Below, in pieces: positions 1 through 8,413 of a stretch of 41,104 nt of DNA. The notes under the pieces were generated by a model. It was given only the letters and a program-made list of their open reading frames with translations, was not told the DNA's origin and searched no databases. Each line of letters begins with the position of its first letter. The stretch's first letter is position 1. The position numbers and the translations under genes are program-made. The stretch covers positions 1 through 41,104 of the forward strand of contig MNXP01000072.1 in NCBI GenBank assembly GCA_001872625.1. Reading direction: 5' to 3'. The stretch comes from Bacteroidetes bacterium CG2_30_33_31. GTDB lineage: Bacteria; Bacteroidota; Bacteroidia; Bacteroidales; UBA1556.

Positions 1-1448
1 TTTCGGCAAATTCAATTCCTTCTGCTACAAATTATTTTTGGAATACAAGCGATACAAATTCGAATGTTACTATCAGTCCAAGTTCCAACACCACCTATTC
101 AATTCAAATAGAAGATATTCATAATTGCAAGAATACTTTATCTAAAACTGTTATCGTCAATCAGTTACCAAATATTAGTATTACTCCAAATACTATAGGA
201 ATTTGTAGTGGTGATTCAGTTCAGTTGACCATAAATTCTTCCAGCATCTTGAAGTCAATTCTCTGGAGTACCCTTGATACAACAACTTTTTGTATTGTAA
301 AACCCAACATTAGTAATAATTATTGGGCAGATATAATTGACACAAATAATTGTAAAAATTCGGATACAGCAAAGATTTTAGTTACGCCTCGACCAACAAA
401 TACAATTTCATCGCAGGATTCAATAATTTGTTCGGCAGACAGCACAAAAGTTTCATATTCAGGAACTGGCACTAATGCTGCTCAATTCAATTGGAATTAT
501 GATGGCGGAATACATCTTTCAGGTAATGGAAAGTTACCTCATTGGCTAAAGTGGAATAATGGTGGCTGGAAAAATATTATTTTGACAGTTTCTGAAAACG
601 GCTGTACTTCTTATCCAGATACTGCAAAAATCCTTGTAAATCAAACTCCAATAATTGATTTTGTGGCTACACCCACGGAATCTTGCGAGTCACTTCTTGT
701 AAACTTTGAAAATAGAACTCCAAACATTAAAACTTACCGTTGGAATTTTGGAAACCCTTTTGAATCAAATGACACCTCATCATTTGAAAATCCTGATTAT
801 TCTTATGCCAATGCCGGATCTTATACCGTTGGTTTATATGGTATTAGTTATGAAGGTTGCGCGGCTTATGGTTATAAATCCAGTTATATAAATGTTCATC
901 CCAATCCAAAAGCTAAATTTGGAGCTTTCCCTAGAGAAACACTTATAACTACTCCAAATGTAAGTATTTGGGATTTTTCGACGGATGCTGTTACATGGCT
1001 TTACAATTTTGATGACCCTAAAAGTGGAATAAACAACACATCTACTTTCAATTATCCATGGCACGAATTCAAAGATACTGGACTTTTTAATATTAGTCTG
1101 GTGGTTACCAATGTGTATGGTTGCACTGATACTGCTTGGCAGCAAGAACGAATAAATCCTTTCGCTCAGCTATACTTTCCAAACGCATTTACACCTAATG
1201 GCGATGGATTAAATGATGTTTTTGAGATTAAAGGCCATGATTTTGATTGGGAAACTTATCAAATAAATATTTACAACCGTTGGGGGCAAGTGGTATTTCA
1301 ATCTAACGATATAAATAAAACTTGGGATGGGAAAATGGTAAATTCTAATGAATTTTGTCCTCCTGGAGTTTATAACCTTATTATCAATGTGAAGGATAAA
1401 AAACATCATAAAAATAAATTTACTGGCAGCGTAACTCTTTTAAAATAA
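1..1448 (+). CDS. PKD-repeat surface/secreted protein with T9SS type B (gliding-motility) C-terminal domain, 5' partial
   Basis: The frame is open from base 3, so the true start lies before the window; the first in-frame TTG (225) is not a credible start. About 481 residues are visible. Two consecutive PKD-like beta-sandwich modules can be seen: one with YRWNFG and AGSYTVGLYG, and one with WLYNFDD and DTGLFNISLVVTN. The last ~92 residues begin with the hallmark FPNAFTPNGDGLNDVF and contain INIYNRWGQVVF and GVYNLIINV, which is the type B (CHU_C/TIGR04131) sorting domain. Family knowledge: this domain sends a Sec-exported protein through the type IX system to the surface or medium. Upstream repeats with paired Cys and the phrase TAKILV recur, suggesting a long adhesin-like stalk. 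The ligand is unknown. It ends 137 nt before the next T9SS substrate, with no obvious terminator between them. Confidence 0.9.
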   Translation, partial: SANSIPSATNYFWNTSDTNSNVTISPSSNTTYSIQIEDIHNCKNTLSKTVIVNQLPNISITPNTIGICSGDSVQLTINSSSILKSILWSTLDTTTFCIVKPNISNNYWADIIDTNNCKNSDTAKILVTPRPTNTISSQDSIICSADSTKVSYSGTGTNAAQFNWNYDGGIHLSGNGKLPHWLKWNNGGWKNIILTVSENGCTSYPDTAKILVNQTPIIDFVATPTESCESLLVNFENRTPNIKTYRWNFGNPFESNDTSSFENPDYSYANAGSYTVGLYGISYEGCAAYGYKSSYINVHPNPKAKFGAFPRETLITTPNVSIWDFSTDAVTWLYNFDDPKSGINNTSTFNYPWHEFKDTGLFNISLVVTNVYGCTDTAWQQERINPFAQLYFPNAFTPNGDGLNDVFEIKGHDFDWETYQINIYNRWGQVVFQSNDINKTWDGKMVNSNEFCPPGVYNLIINVKDKKHHKNKFTGSVTLLK

Positions 1449-1542
1449 GGAGATTTAAATTTAATTTTTTTATTGAAAACAAGCTAGCGATCTGCTAAAT
1501 TATGAAATATTAAAAAAAATCTCATTTTGCCGAAAATTTATT

Positions 1543-1550
1543 TACTTTTG
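1543..1550 (+). promoter_or_regulatory. Bacteroidota -7 element TACTTTTG
   Basis: The element matches TAnnTTTG and sits 35 nt before the ATG of the Omp28-like gene. A TTTG at 1526-1529 is only 13 nt upstream, closer than the usual 17-23, so the -33 element is doubtful. Confidence 0.6.
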
Positions 1551-1585
1551 GGCTAACCAATTTTAACACACAAAACAAAAACATT

Positions 1586-3580
1586 ATGAGAAAATTTTAC
1601 TTGCTATTTGCATTCGTTGGTATTTCATTGGTATCAGCAGCCCAGCATTATTACAATGCTCCACCAGTTACTCCGAGTGGTAATCCTGGAAATTTAAATT
1701 CGGATTATGAAGCGCCTCTTGGAAATGGGCTTCCAGGCGGCTGGACGGACATACAGCCATCGAGCCATCCTGCTTGGACGGCTTCTCAAACAATACCATT
1801 TACTTTCTCTTTTAATGGGCAGACATTTACTCAGATAAAAGCTTCAACCACTGGTTTGGTTACTTTCACTACAAATCCTGCTGCTCCAATCACTAATCAC
1901 AATACTATTCCAAATTCATCGGTACCCGATAACACTATTTGTGCATGGGGATTAGGTTATTCTGGAGGTTTCAGCAACGATAAAATTTATACAAAAACCT
2001 TCGGCACAGCGCCACATCGTCAATATTGGGTTTCTTATAATTCATATAATAACCAATCTTTAGGTAACAAATGCTGGACATATTGGGCTATAGTTTTAGA
2101 GGAAACATCCAATAAAATTTATGTAGTGGATCAAATGTCATCAACGAAAAATGGCTGTTCACCACTTCTTACTATTGGACTTCAGTATAGTAGTTCTTCG
2201 GCGCTAATGGTTACTGGTTCGCCAAATATTCATCCTCTTTCAAGCACTTCTTCCACTACTGTTGACAACAGATTTTATGAGTTTATTCCTGGCGTTCGCC
2301 CAACCTACGACTTGGCTGTAGAATATATTCAGACGAATGTTTTTCAAACCAGTTCCACTCCTGTAGAAGTTCATGGATTTATTAAAAACTATGGTTCTCA
2401 AGCTGTTACCTCTTACGATATAAATTATACTATCGATAATGCAGCAGTAAAGACTGAGCATGTAAGCGGGGCAAATATACCCTTGGGTGGCGATATGTGG
2501 TATTTTCATGATAGTATTTGGATGGCATCGGGTTTAGGATTGCATCCATTAAAAGTATGGGCAGATAATATTAATGGTCATTCTGACCAGAATGTGTACA
2601 ACGACACCATGTATAAAACTATGGAAGTAATGGGAATTTTTGTTCCAAAAGTTGCCGTACATGAATATTTTACCAGCAGCAATAATATAGATTGTGCTGG
2701 AGCTATGGATACAATTAGAAAAGTATTTCTTAATCACCCTGGCGAATACACTTTAATAAGTTATCCTATGCAAACTGACCCATATACAAAGCCTGATTGT
2801 CAAGCTCGTGCAACTTTATATGGCGTTGATTCGTTACCAAATATGATTGTCAATGGGATTAATCCAATGGATCCGCGCTTTTACAACGAGATTTATTATG
2901 GCGACTTTAAAGCGCCATCTTATATAAGCGTAACTCCTCATTTGTCTCGTTCAGGCAATACTGTTACTGCCACGGCTGCTATTCTTCCATTCCCCGATTG
3001 GACTAATCCAACTAATGCTATGAAGATAAGAGTTGCTATAGTTGAGCTTATTACTACAGGCAACGTTGGAACTAATGGAGAAACAAAATTTTACAGCGTT
3101 TTCCGTAAGTTTTTGTCAGATATCAATGGAATCAATCAAGCATCATTTACTCCTGGATTATATGTAAATATTTCAAAATCATATACTTTCAATACTGGCG
3201 ATGTAGAAAATATGAATAACCTTGGTGTTGTTGTTTTCATTCAAAATGATGTTACTAAAGAAATTTATCAGAGTGGTTTTGCTCAGATTAATACAGGAAT
3301 TGACAATCCTCAATCTACCACCCAAGGAATAATTTCATTTTATCCTAATCCTGCTAAAAGTTTTGTACAACTAAATTATTTTGTGCAAAGCCCCGATAAC
3401 GTAAGTTACAAAGTGTATGATGTAACAGGAAGAGAAGTCTTAACTATGAATAAAGCTTTCAATTCTTATGGTTTAAAATCTACAATTATCAGCACCGAAA
3501 ATTTAAGCAATGGCGTATATTTTCTTAGAATGAAAATTGGCTCTCAAGAATATTCTAAGAAACTGATTGTAAATAAATAG
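1586..3580 (+). CDS. Secreted Omp28-like protein with T9SS type A C-terminal sorting domain
   Basis: This is a 664-residue exported protein. A Sec signal peptide (MRKFYLLFAFVGISLVSAAQ) is followed by a beta-rich N-terminal region. A segment from about residue 350 resembles the Omp28/thioredoxin-fold family: VPKVAVHEYFTSS, then a helix, then YGVDSLPNMIVNG with the loop that would carry the cis-proline. The last ~83 residues are a type A sorting domain (SFYPNPAKSFVQL, YKVYDVTGREVL, LSNGVYFLRM, KKLIVNK), so export to the surface by T9SS is expected. Omp28-like proteins usually carry CxxC at the start of the fold. Here the corresponding stretch after HEYF has no CxxC and only one nearby Cys (IDCAG), so redox activity is unlikely. 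The ATG follows an A-rich stretch typical of the phylum. A strong hairpin follows the stop. Confidence 0.85.
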   Translation: MRKFYLLFAFVGISLVSAAQHYYNAPPVTPSGNPGNLNSDYEAPLGNGLPGGWTDIQPSSHPAWTASQTIPFTFSFNGQTFTQIKASTTGLVTFTTNPAAPITNHNTIPNSSVPDNTICAWGLGYSGGFSNDKIYTKTFGTAPHRQYWVSYNSYNNQSLGNKCWTYWAIVLEETSNKIYVVDQMSSTKNGCSPLLTIGLQYSSSSALMVTGSPNIHPLSSTSSTTVDNRFYEFIPGVRPTYDLAVEYIQTNVFQTSSTPVEVHGFIKNYGSQAVTSYDINYTIDNAAVKTEHVSGANIPLGGDMWYFHDSIWMASGLGLHPLKVWADNINGHSDQNVYNDTMYKTMEVMGIFVPKVAVHEYFTSSNNIDCAGAMDTIRKVFLNHPGEYTLISYPMQTDPYTKPDCQARATLYGVDSLPNMIVNGINPMDPRFYNEIYYGDFKAPSYISVTPHLSRSGNTVTATAAILPFPDWTNPTNAMKIRVAIVELITTGNVGTNGETKFYSVFRKFLSDINGINQASFTPGLYVNISKSYTFNTGDVENMNNLGVVVFIQNDVTKEIYQSGFAQINTGIDNPQSTTQGIISFYPNPAKSFVQLNYFVQSPDNVSYKVYDVTGREVLTMNKAFNSYGLKSTIISTENLSNGVYFLRMKIGSQEYSKKLIVNK

Positions 3581-3606
3581 AATAATAGAGTATTCATTTC
3601 TCTAAA

Positions 3607-3649
3607 AAAGCTTGGTAAAAAGCTAAATATTAGTTTTTTACCAAGCTTT
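3607..3649 (+). terminator. Hairpin terminator after the Omp28-like gene, probably bidirectional
   Basis: There is a perfect 15-bp inverted repeat (AAAGCTTGGTAAAAA at 3607-3621 with its complement at 3635-3649) and a 13-nt loop. A/T runs lie inside the stem on both sides. It sits 26 nt past the stop and isolates the gene from the helicase downstream. Confidence 0.75.
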
Positions 3650-3707
3650 AAGTTTCAAAAGACCTCAAAGAGAGCCCTTTGGGTGATGCCTTCGGCAAAT
3701 CTTTTCC

Positions 3708-3769
3708 AAACCAATCTGAAACCAATCTTAAAACCAATCTTTTTCAAACCAATCTTTTCCAACGAATCA
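3708..3769 (+). repeat. Short degenerate repeat array, unit AAACCAATCT
   Basis: Four exact copies of AAACCAATCT begin at 3708, 3719, 3731 and 3746, and a decayed copy (AACGAATCA) begins at 3761. Spacing is 11, 12, 15 and 15 bp, which is not a multiple of three, so it is not coding. The array lies between the terminator at 3649 and the helicase promoter at 3793. The same word appears as its reverse complement in a longer array at 40731-40854. Function unknown. Confidence 0.8.
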
Positions 3770-3773
3770 TTTT

Positions 3774-3800
3774 TTGTCAACAAAAATTACTTTACTTTTG
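3774..3800 (+). promoter_or_regulatory. Promoter of the pcrA/uvrD gene
   Basis: A -7 box TACTTTTG lies at 3793-3800, with TTG at 3774-3776 and a spacing of 16. The ATG is 19 nt past the box, implying a very short leader of about 12 nt. Confidence 0.7.
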
Positions 3801-3818
3801 CGCCATTAAAGAAAATTT

Positions 3819-6104
3819 ATGGGTATTTTAGATAATTTAAATGATGTTCAAAGAGCAGCTGTGGAGTATATCTCTGGCCCTTCGATAATAATTGCTGGAG
3901 CAGGTTCGGGAAAAACGCGTGTGATAACATACAAGATTGCTCATCTTATCAATTTAGGTGAGAATCCTTTTAATATTATAGCACTTACTTTCACCAACAA
4001 AGCAGCCCGTGAAATGCGTAATCGTGTGGAAACTCTTATAGGAGGCACAGAAGCTCGCAATGTTTGGCTCGGTACTTTTCATAGCATTTTTGCTCGAATA
4101 CTTCGCGTTGAAGCTGAGCGTCTTGGCTTTTCTTCCAATTTTACAATTTATGATACCGACGATTCCAAAAGCTTGATGAAAGCAATTCTTAAAGATCAAC
4201 AGCTCGACGACAAAAAATACAAAATTAGCACGGTTCTTAATAGGATAAGTACAGCAAAAACCAATCTCATTTCACATGTTGAATACAATAATAATCAAGA
4301 GCTTATGCACGCCGATAGCGAAAGTGGTAGGCCAAAAACCGGCATGCTTTATACCTTTTATCAAGAAAGGCTGCGGAAGGCAAATGCAATGGATTTTGAT
4401 GATTTATTATTCAACACAAATATTCTGTTTCGCGATTTCCCCGACATTCTTTATAAATATCAGAAAAGATTTCAATATGTACTGGTAGATGAATATCAGG
4501 ATACTAATTTTGCTCAATATTTAATTGTGAAAAAACTTGCTGCAGCCAATGAAAATATAACTGTGGTGGGCGATGATGCTCAATCAATTTATGCTTTCAG
4601 AGGTGCCAATATTCAAAATATTTTAAATCTGGAAAAAGATTATCCCGACTTGAAGACTTTCAAATTGGAACAAAACTACCGTTCCACCCAAAATATTGTA
4701 AATATTGCCAATAGCATTATCAATAAAAATAAAGCTCAGTTTAAGAAGACAATCTGGACTCAGAATGAAGAAGGTGATAAGCTAAAACTCAATGCCACCG
4801 CTACTGACAACGAGGAGGGAAATCTTGTTGCTCGTCAGATATTTGACATTATAAATCGGGAAAAATCCAAACCATCTTCCATAGCAATTCTCTATAGAAC
4901 TAATGCCCAGTCAAGAGCGCTTGAGGAAGCATTGCGTCGAATAAATATTCCATATAAAATATTTGGAGGAATGTCGTTTTACAAAAGAAAAGAAATAAAA
5001 GACCTGCTTGCCTATTTTCGGTTAGCCGTGAATTCAAAAGATGAGGAAGCTTTGAAAAGAGTTATTAATTATCCTAAAAGGGGTATAGGTGATACTACTT
5101 TAGATAAAATAAAAATTATTGCTAACGAAAAATCTCTTTCACTCTACGAAATAATAACATCAATAAATCAATATATCTCTCTCCCTCAAGCTACTGAGCA
5201 AAAGCTTTTGAATTTTGCTGTCATGATAAAAGCTTCCAGCATAGAACTCAAAACCAAGAATGCTTATGATATGGCTATGCAAATTGCTAAATCGTCGGGA
5301 ATATTGCAGCTGCTTTATGAAGAACGAAATGATGATGAAGGCATAATGCGTTTTGAAAATGTGGAAGAGTTGCTTAACGGCATAAAAGATTTTAGTGAAT
5401 CTCAAAATGATGAAGAAGGAAGCACTGAACTCCGCACCCTGCCTCAGTTTATGGAAGATATCGCATTATACACAGATGCTGATGAAAAGGACAAACAAGA
5501 AGGCGACTTTGTTTCCCTTATGACCATCCATGCTGCCAAAGGTCTTGAATTTCCTTATGTTTTTATTGTTGGCTTAGAAGAAAATCTTTTCCCTTCAATC
5601 ATGGCTCTCAACTCACGTGAAGATATTGAAGAAGAACGCCGGCTGTTTTATGTTGCCCTTACCAGAGGTGAAAAACAAGTTTTTCTATCTTATGCTAATA
5701 CCCGTTATAAATGGGGAAATTTAACTGTTACTGAACCGAGCAGATTTATTCAAGAACTCGATACTAATTTTATCGACGACGAAACTGGACTGTTTGAAAT
5801 GGAAAAACCATCAGAAAAAAATGATTTTGCTCTCGAACGTCAGTCATGGTCAAATTTGCCTAAGGCAGTAGATATTTCCAAAAATCTTAAAAAATTAACA
5901 AAAACTTCAGAAAATAAAAATACCAACATTGATGAATATGAAAAGATTCAAGTAGGAGTGGAAGTATATCATCAAAGATTTGGAAAAGGAAAAGTACAGC
6001 AAGTCGATGGAATTGGTGCTGATAAGAAGGCAATAGTTTTCTTTGCCAATGTAGGAAATAAAAATCTGATACTTAGATATGCAAAACTTGATTTGATGGA
6101 GTAA
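3819..6104 (+). CDS. pcrA: UvrD/PcrA-type superfamily 1 DNA helicase
   Basis: This 761-residue protein is a 3'-5' DNA helicase of the UvrD/PcrA/Rep group, acting in nucleotide excision repair and in removing proteins or stalled RNA polymerase from DNA. All SF1A motifs are visible in order: the N-terminal LNDVQRAAV, Walker A AGAGSGKT (26-33), TFTNKAAREM, VDEYQDT (about 223-229), GDDAQSIYAFRGA, EQNYRS, VSLMTIHAAKGLEFPYVF and YVALTRGEKQ. The final ~55 residues (GVEVYHQRFGKGKVQQVDG) match the C-terminal Tudor-like module of PcrA/UvrD that contacts RNA polymerase. Length is normal for the family. UvrD and PcrA cannot be told apart by sequence in this phylum. It has its own promoter and a repeat array just upstream. 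Confidence 0.95.
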   Translation: MGILDNLNDVQRAAVEYISGPSIIIAGAGSGKTRVITYKIAHLINLGENPFNIIALTFTNKAAREMRNRVETLIGGTEARNVWLGTFHSIFARILRVEAERLGFSSNFTIYDTDDSKSLMKAILKDQQLDDKKYKISTVLNRISTAKTNLISHVEYNNNQELMHADSESGRPKTGMLYTFYQERLRKANAMDFDDLLFNTNILFRDFPDILYKYQKRFQYVLVDEYQDTNFAQYLIVKKLAAANENITVVGDDAQSIYAFRGANIQNILNLEKDYPDLKTFKLEQNYRSTQNIVNIANSIINKNKAQFKKTIWTQNEEGDKLKLNATATDNEEGNLVARQIFDIINREKSKPSSIAILYRTNAQSRALEEALRRINIPYKIFGGMSFYKRKEIKDLLAYFRLAVNSKDEEALKRVINYPKRGIGDTTLDKIKIIANEKSLSLYEIITSINQYISLPQATEQKLLNFAVMIKASSIELKTKNAYDMAMQIAKSSGILQLLYEERNDDEGIMRFENVEELLNGIKDFSESQNDEEGSTELRTLPQFMEDIALYTDADEKDKQEGDFVSLMTIHAAKGLEFPYVFIVGLEENLFPSIMALNSREDIEEERRLFYVALTRGEKQVFLSYANTRYKWGNLTVTEPSRFIQELDTNFIDDETGLFEMEKPSEKNDFALERQSWSNLPKAVDISKNLKKLTKTSENKNTNIDEYEKIQVGVEVYHQRFGKGKVQQVDGIGADKKAIVFFANVGNKNLILRYAKLDLME

Positions 6105-6132
6105 TTTTATTCATTTCAATCATTTTTTTGCA

Positions 6133-6140
6133 TAATTTCG
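6133..6140 (+). promoter_or_regulatory. Probable -7 element TAATTTCG (one mismatch)
   Basis: It lies 19 nt before the ATG of the DUF4290 gene, the same distance as at pcrA. It differs from TAnnTTTG at one base, so it is a weaker call. Confidence 0.4.
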
Positions 6141-6158
6141 CAGCCTAAAATTTACTTT

Positions 6159-6827
6159 ATGGATAAAGACTATAATACCGAACGAGATAATCTGATAATC
6201 AAAGAATACGGCAGAAATGTGCAGAAAATGGTTGCTTACGCTCTGAGTATCGATGACGAGGCAAAACGCACTCGATTGGCATACATCATCATAAGTGTGA
6301 TGCAACAAATTAATCCTAACCCAAGTCCAAACGAAGAATATTATAAAAAACTTTGGAACCATCTGAATATAATTGCCGATTATAAATTCAATATTGAATT
6401 TCCTTATGAAGTACTCGACCAAGAATCAAGAAGTCATAAACCAGAGAAAGTTCCTTATAAAGATAATAACATAAGATTCAGATTCTATGGCCGTAATATG
6501 GAAATGTCGCTTAACGAAATAGCAAAAATGGACCCAGGACAAAGTAGAGATGCCTTGTTGATAGAAGCAGCTAACCAGTTGAAAGTTATGTATGTTACTT
6601 GGAATAAAGACATTATAAACGATGATTTGATTGCTGCTCATATACTAAAAATGACTAACGGCAGATTGCTTCTTCCTGAAAATGTAGAACTCAGATCAGC
6701 TAATGATATACTGAAACAAGTGAAAACTGAACAAGATGAATTGGATAGCTTGGCTAAGAAAAAGAAATTTACCAAAAAGCCTGCTTTTACCAAACCAAGA
6801 AGCAAGAAACCAGCGCCAAGAAGATAA
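6159..6827 (+). CDS. DUF4290 family protein
   Basis: This 222-residue soluble protein has no signal peptide or membrane segment. The opening YNTERDNLIIKEYGRNVQKM, followed by a helical region with NPNPSPNEEYYKKLWNHL, is characteristic of DUF4290, a family I know only from Bacteroidota and of unknown function. The last ~35 residues are a lysine/proline-rich tail (KKKKFTKKPAFTKPRSKKP), which suggests nucleic-acid or ribosome contact; that is inference. It lies between a DNA helicase and a TPR membrane protein. Confidence 0.85.
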   Translation: MDKDYNTERDNLIIKEYGRNVQKMVAYALSIDDEAKRTRLAYIIISVMQQINPNPSPNEEYYKKLWNHLNIIADYKFNIEFPYEVLDQESRSHKPEKVPYKDNNIRFRFYGRNMEMSLNEIAKMDPGQSRDALLIEAANQLKVMYVTWNKDIINDDLIAAHILKMTNGRLLLPENVELRSANDILKQVKTEQDELDSLAKKKKFTKKPAFTKPRSKKPAPRR

Positions 6828-6832
6828 AATAT

Positions 6833-6862
6833 TTTGAAGTAATAGAAATTAATTTACTTTTG
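6833..6862 (+). promoter_or_regulatory. Promoter of the TPR membrane protein gene
   Basis: TTTG at 6833-6836 and TACTTTTG at 6855-6862 are spaced 18 nt apart, a good match to the Bacteroidota housekeeping consensus. The ATG is 29 nt past the box. Confidence 0.75.
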
Positions 6863-6890
6863 CACAAATTACAATTAAGCGAGAATCAAT

Positions 6891-7613
6891 ATGTCAAAGA
6901 AGAATGTAGAGCAGGGAGATGAGCAGTTTGCTACAGTTGAAAATGCTCTAGGAAAAACCGAACAATTCATTGAAAATAATAAAAAAATATTAGGTTATGT
7001 TATTTTTGGTATTGTAGCTTTAGTTTTAATAGTGATGGGCTACAACAAATATATTGCTAAACCTAACGAGCTAAAAGCCTTTAATTCAATGTTTAGAGCC
7101 GAACAATATTTTGAGGTAGATTCGTTTGCAGTTGCACTAAATGGCGATGGTGTCAACCCAGGTTTCTTAGATATTATTGACGATTATGGTCGTACAAAAA
7201 GTGGTAATCTCGCGAGATATTATGCTGGAATATGCTATTTGCAATTGGCAAAAAATGACTCTAAAATATCAGCAAAAGAATATTATCAGAATGCAATCGA
7301 CAATCTGGAAGACTTTTCATCTGACGATAAATTGATAATGCCGATGGCAATTGGTGCAATTGGTGATGCCTATGACGAGCTTGGAAAATCTGATAAAGCC
7401 GCTAAGCAATATGAAAAAGCTGCTGAATTCAGTGAAAATGATTTCACTTCCCCAATGTTTCTTATGAAAGCTGGAATGATATATGCCGCCACTGGAAACC
7501 ACGAGCAGGCATTGAAAATGTTTGAAAAAATTAAAACAGATTTCTATACCAGCAGTGAAGGCCGTGAAATAAAGAAATATATTGCCAGAGAAAAAACTCT
7601 TCTAGGTAAATAA
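6891..7613 (+). CDS. Tetratricopeptide-repeat membrane-anchored protein
   Basis: The protein has 240 residues. A hydrophilic N-terminus is followed by one membrane segment (about 33-50, ILGYVIFGIVALVLIVMG), which places the rest in the periplasm. The C-terminal part holds TPR-like helical hairpins: ARYYAGICYLQLAKND, AIGDAYDELGKSDKAAKQYEKAAEF and KAGMIYAATGNHEQALKMFEKI. The architecture resembles the YfgM/TPR_21 group of single-pass TPR proteins that work around the Sec translocon, but identity to YfgM proper is not established. It has its own promoter and ends in a strong terminator, so it is the last gene of this run. Confidence 0.8.
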   Translation: MSKKNVEQGDEQFATVENALGKTEQFIENNKKILGYVIFGIVALVLIVMGYNKYIAKPNELKAFNSMFRAEQYFEVDSFAVALNGDGVNPGFLDIIDDYGRTKSGNLARYYAGICYLQLAKNDSKISAKEYYQNAIDNLEDFSSDDKLIMPMAIGAIGDAYDELGKSDKAAKQYEKAAEFSENDFTSPMFLMKAGMIYAATGNHEQALKMFEKIKTDFYTSSEGREIKKYIAREKTLLGK

Positions 7614-7629
7614 TAAAAGTATTTTACAT

Positions 7630-7667
7630 AAAAAAAGGCCGCCATTATAAAATGGCGGCCTTTTTTT
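7630..7667 (+). terminator. Strong Rho-independent terminator
   Basis: A 9-bp GC-rich stem (GGCCGCCAT at 7637-7645, complement 7652-7660) with a 6-nt loop is followed by seven T and preceded by seven A. It could act on both strands. It is the most GC-rich hairpin in the window. Confidence 0.95.
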
Positions 7668-7985
7668 ATCAATATAATTTGCTGATATCCGTATCTTTTT
7701 GCAACGAAGCTATCCATTTTGCAATCATTTTCTTGCCTTATTTTGACAAGGCCACAAATTTAATTTCAATGCTTACTCAAAAGTTTTTAATTTTTGAACT
7801 TTAGCAAAAAAGTAACAAAATAATTTTGATTTTCAATAACTCCAGATTTATAAATTCCTACACCAAAAAAAGATGCTCTATTTTAGTAAATAAGTAGCTC
7901 ACAATATCATATAAAGCAATGTTTATAAGAAGAGCCGATGTCAGGAGGATTCATAATTGGAAGATTTTATGCAAAAGAAAGCAAA
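7668..7985. other. Gene-free stretch
   Basis: About 320 nt lie between the terminator and the stop of the orphan gene on the minus strand. I see no ORF above 20 codons with support, no RNA gene, no repeat and no TAnnTTTG box attached to a gene. It appears to be spacer. Confidence 0.6.
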
Positions 7986-8408
7986 CTAATAACCCCAAAT
8001 AACTGAGATTAATTCATTGCCATCATAATACAAATCTATCATAGAATCTTCAAATGTCATTCGCATTTCTCCCCATTCTTCAGTCTTTGTCTCATATTTA
8101 TCATAGCCCATATTATTAAAAAGGCTAATAACTTCCTTTTTATTGAGCATGAATATCTTCTTACCAAATAACATTGCATTTTCATTATTAGTATCACAAG
8201 AATTCAGGTAGAATTTTCCATTTTTACCTTCAAAGAAGAAAGAAGTTTTCAACTCAGGATATTCCAAAAGCTGAGTAGTAATAGGATCTTCGTCATCGCT
8301 GATAATTTCCGTTTGTGCCGCTTCCCCCATTTTTTCTATAAATTTTTCCTTTGATGTTCCAAAATCAACATCATTAAATCCTTCTAATATTTTGATTGTT
8401 AGTTCCAT
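7986..8408 (-). CDS. Small hypothetical protein, second gene after the SDR
   Basis: I do not recognise this 140-residue protein. It is acidic and cytosolic (no signal peptide or membrane segment). It starts with alternating strand-like residues and a segment FNDVDFGTSKEKFIEKMGEA, a pattern (FG.S.E.....G) seen in several small lipoprotein or immunity-type folds. It ends with short strands, the last being NELISVIWGY. It begins 5 nt after the stop of the SDR gene, so the two are probably co-transcribed. Nothing else in the window hints at a role. Confidence 0.7.
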   Translation of the reverse strand: MELTIKILEGFNDVDFGTSKEKFIEKMGEAAQTEIISDDEDPITTQLLEYPELKTSFFFEGKNGKFYLNSCDTNNENAMLFGKKIFMLNKKEVISLFNNMGYDKYETKTEEWGEMRMTFEDSMIDLYYDGNELISVIWGY

Positions 8409-8413
8409 CTATT

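Noticed and set aside
225-1448. TTG at 225 as the start of the first gene
   Set aside because: The frame is open with coding character back to base 3, so the start is outside the window.
3708-3769. CRISPR array
   Set aside because: Units are 10 bp with 1-5 bp gaps; CRISPR repeats and spacers are each over 20 bp, and no cas gene is present.
7669-7728. A 19-residue minus-strand ORF (begins MIAKWIASLQKDTD)
   Set aside because: It looks faintly protein-like but is too short, is preceded by an in-frame stop and has no promoter. It could be a gene relic but this cannot be supported.
7668-7985. tRNA or small RNA in the gene-free stretch
   Set aside because: No cloverleaf, CCA end or paired promoter and terminator could be found by eye.
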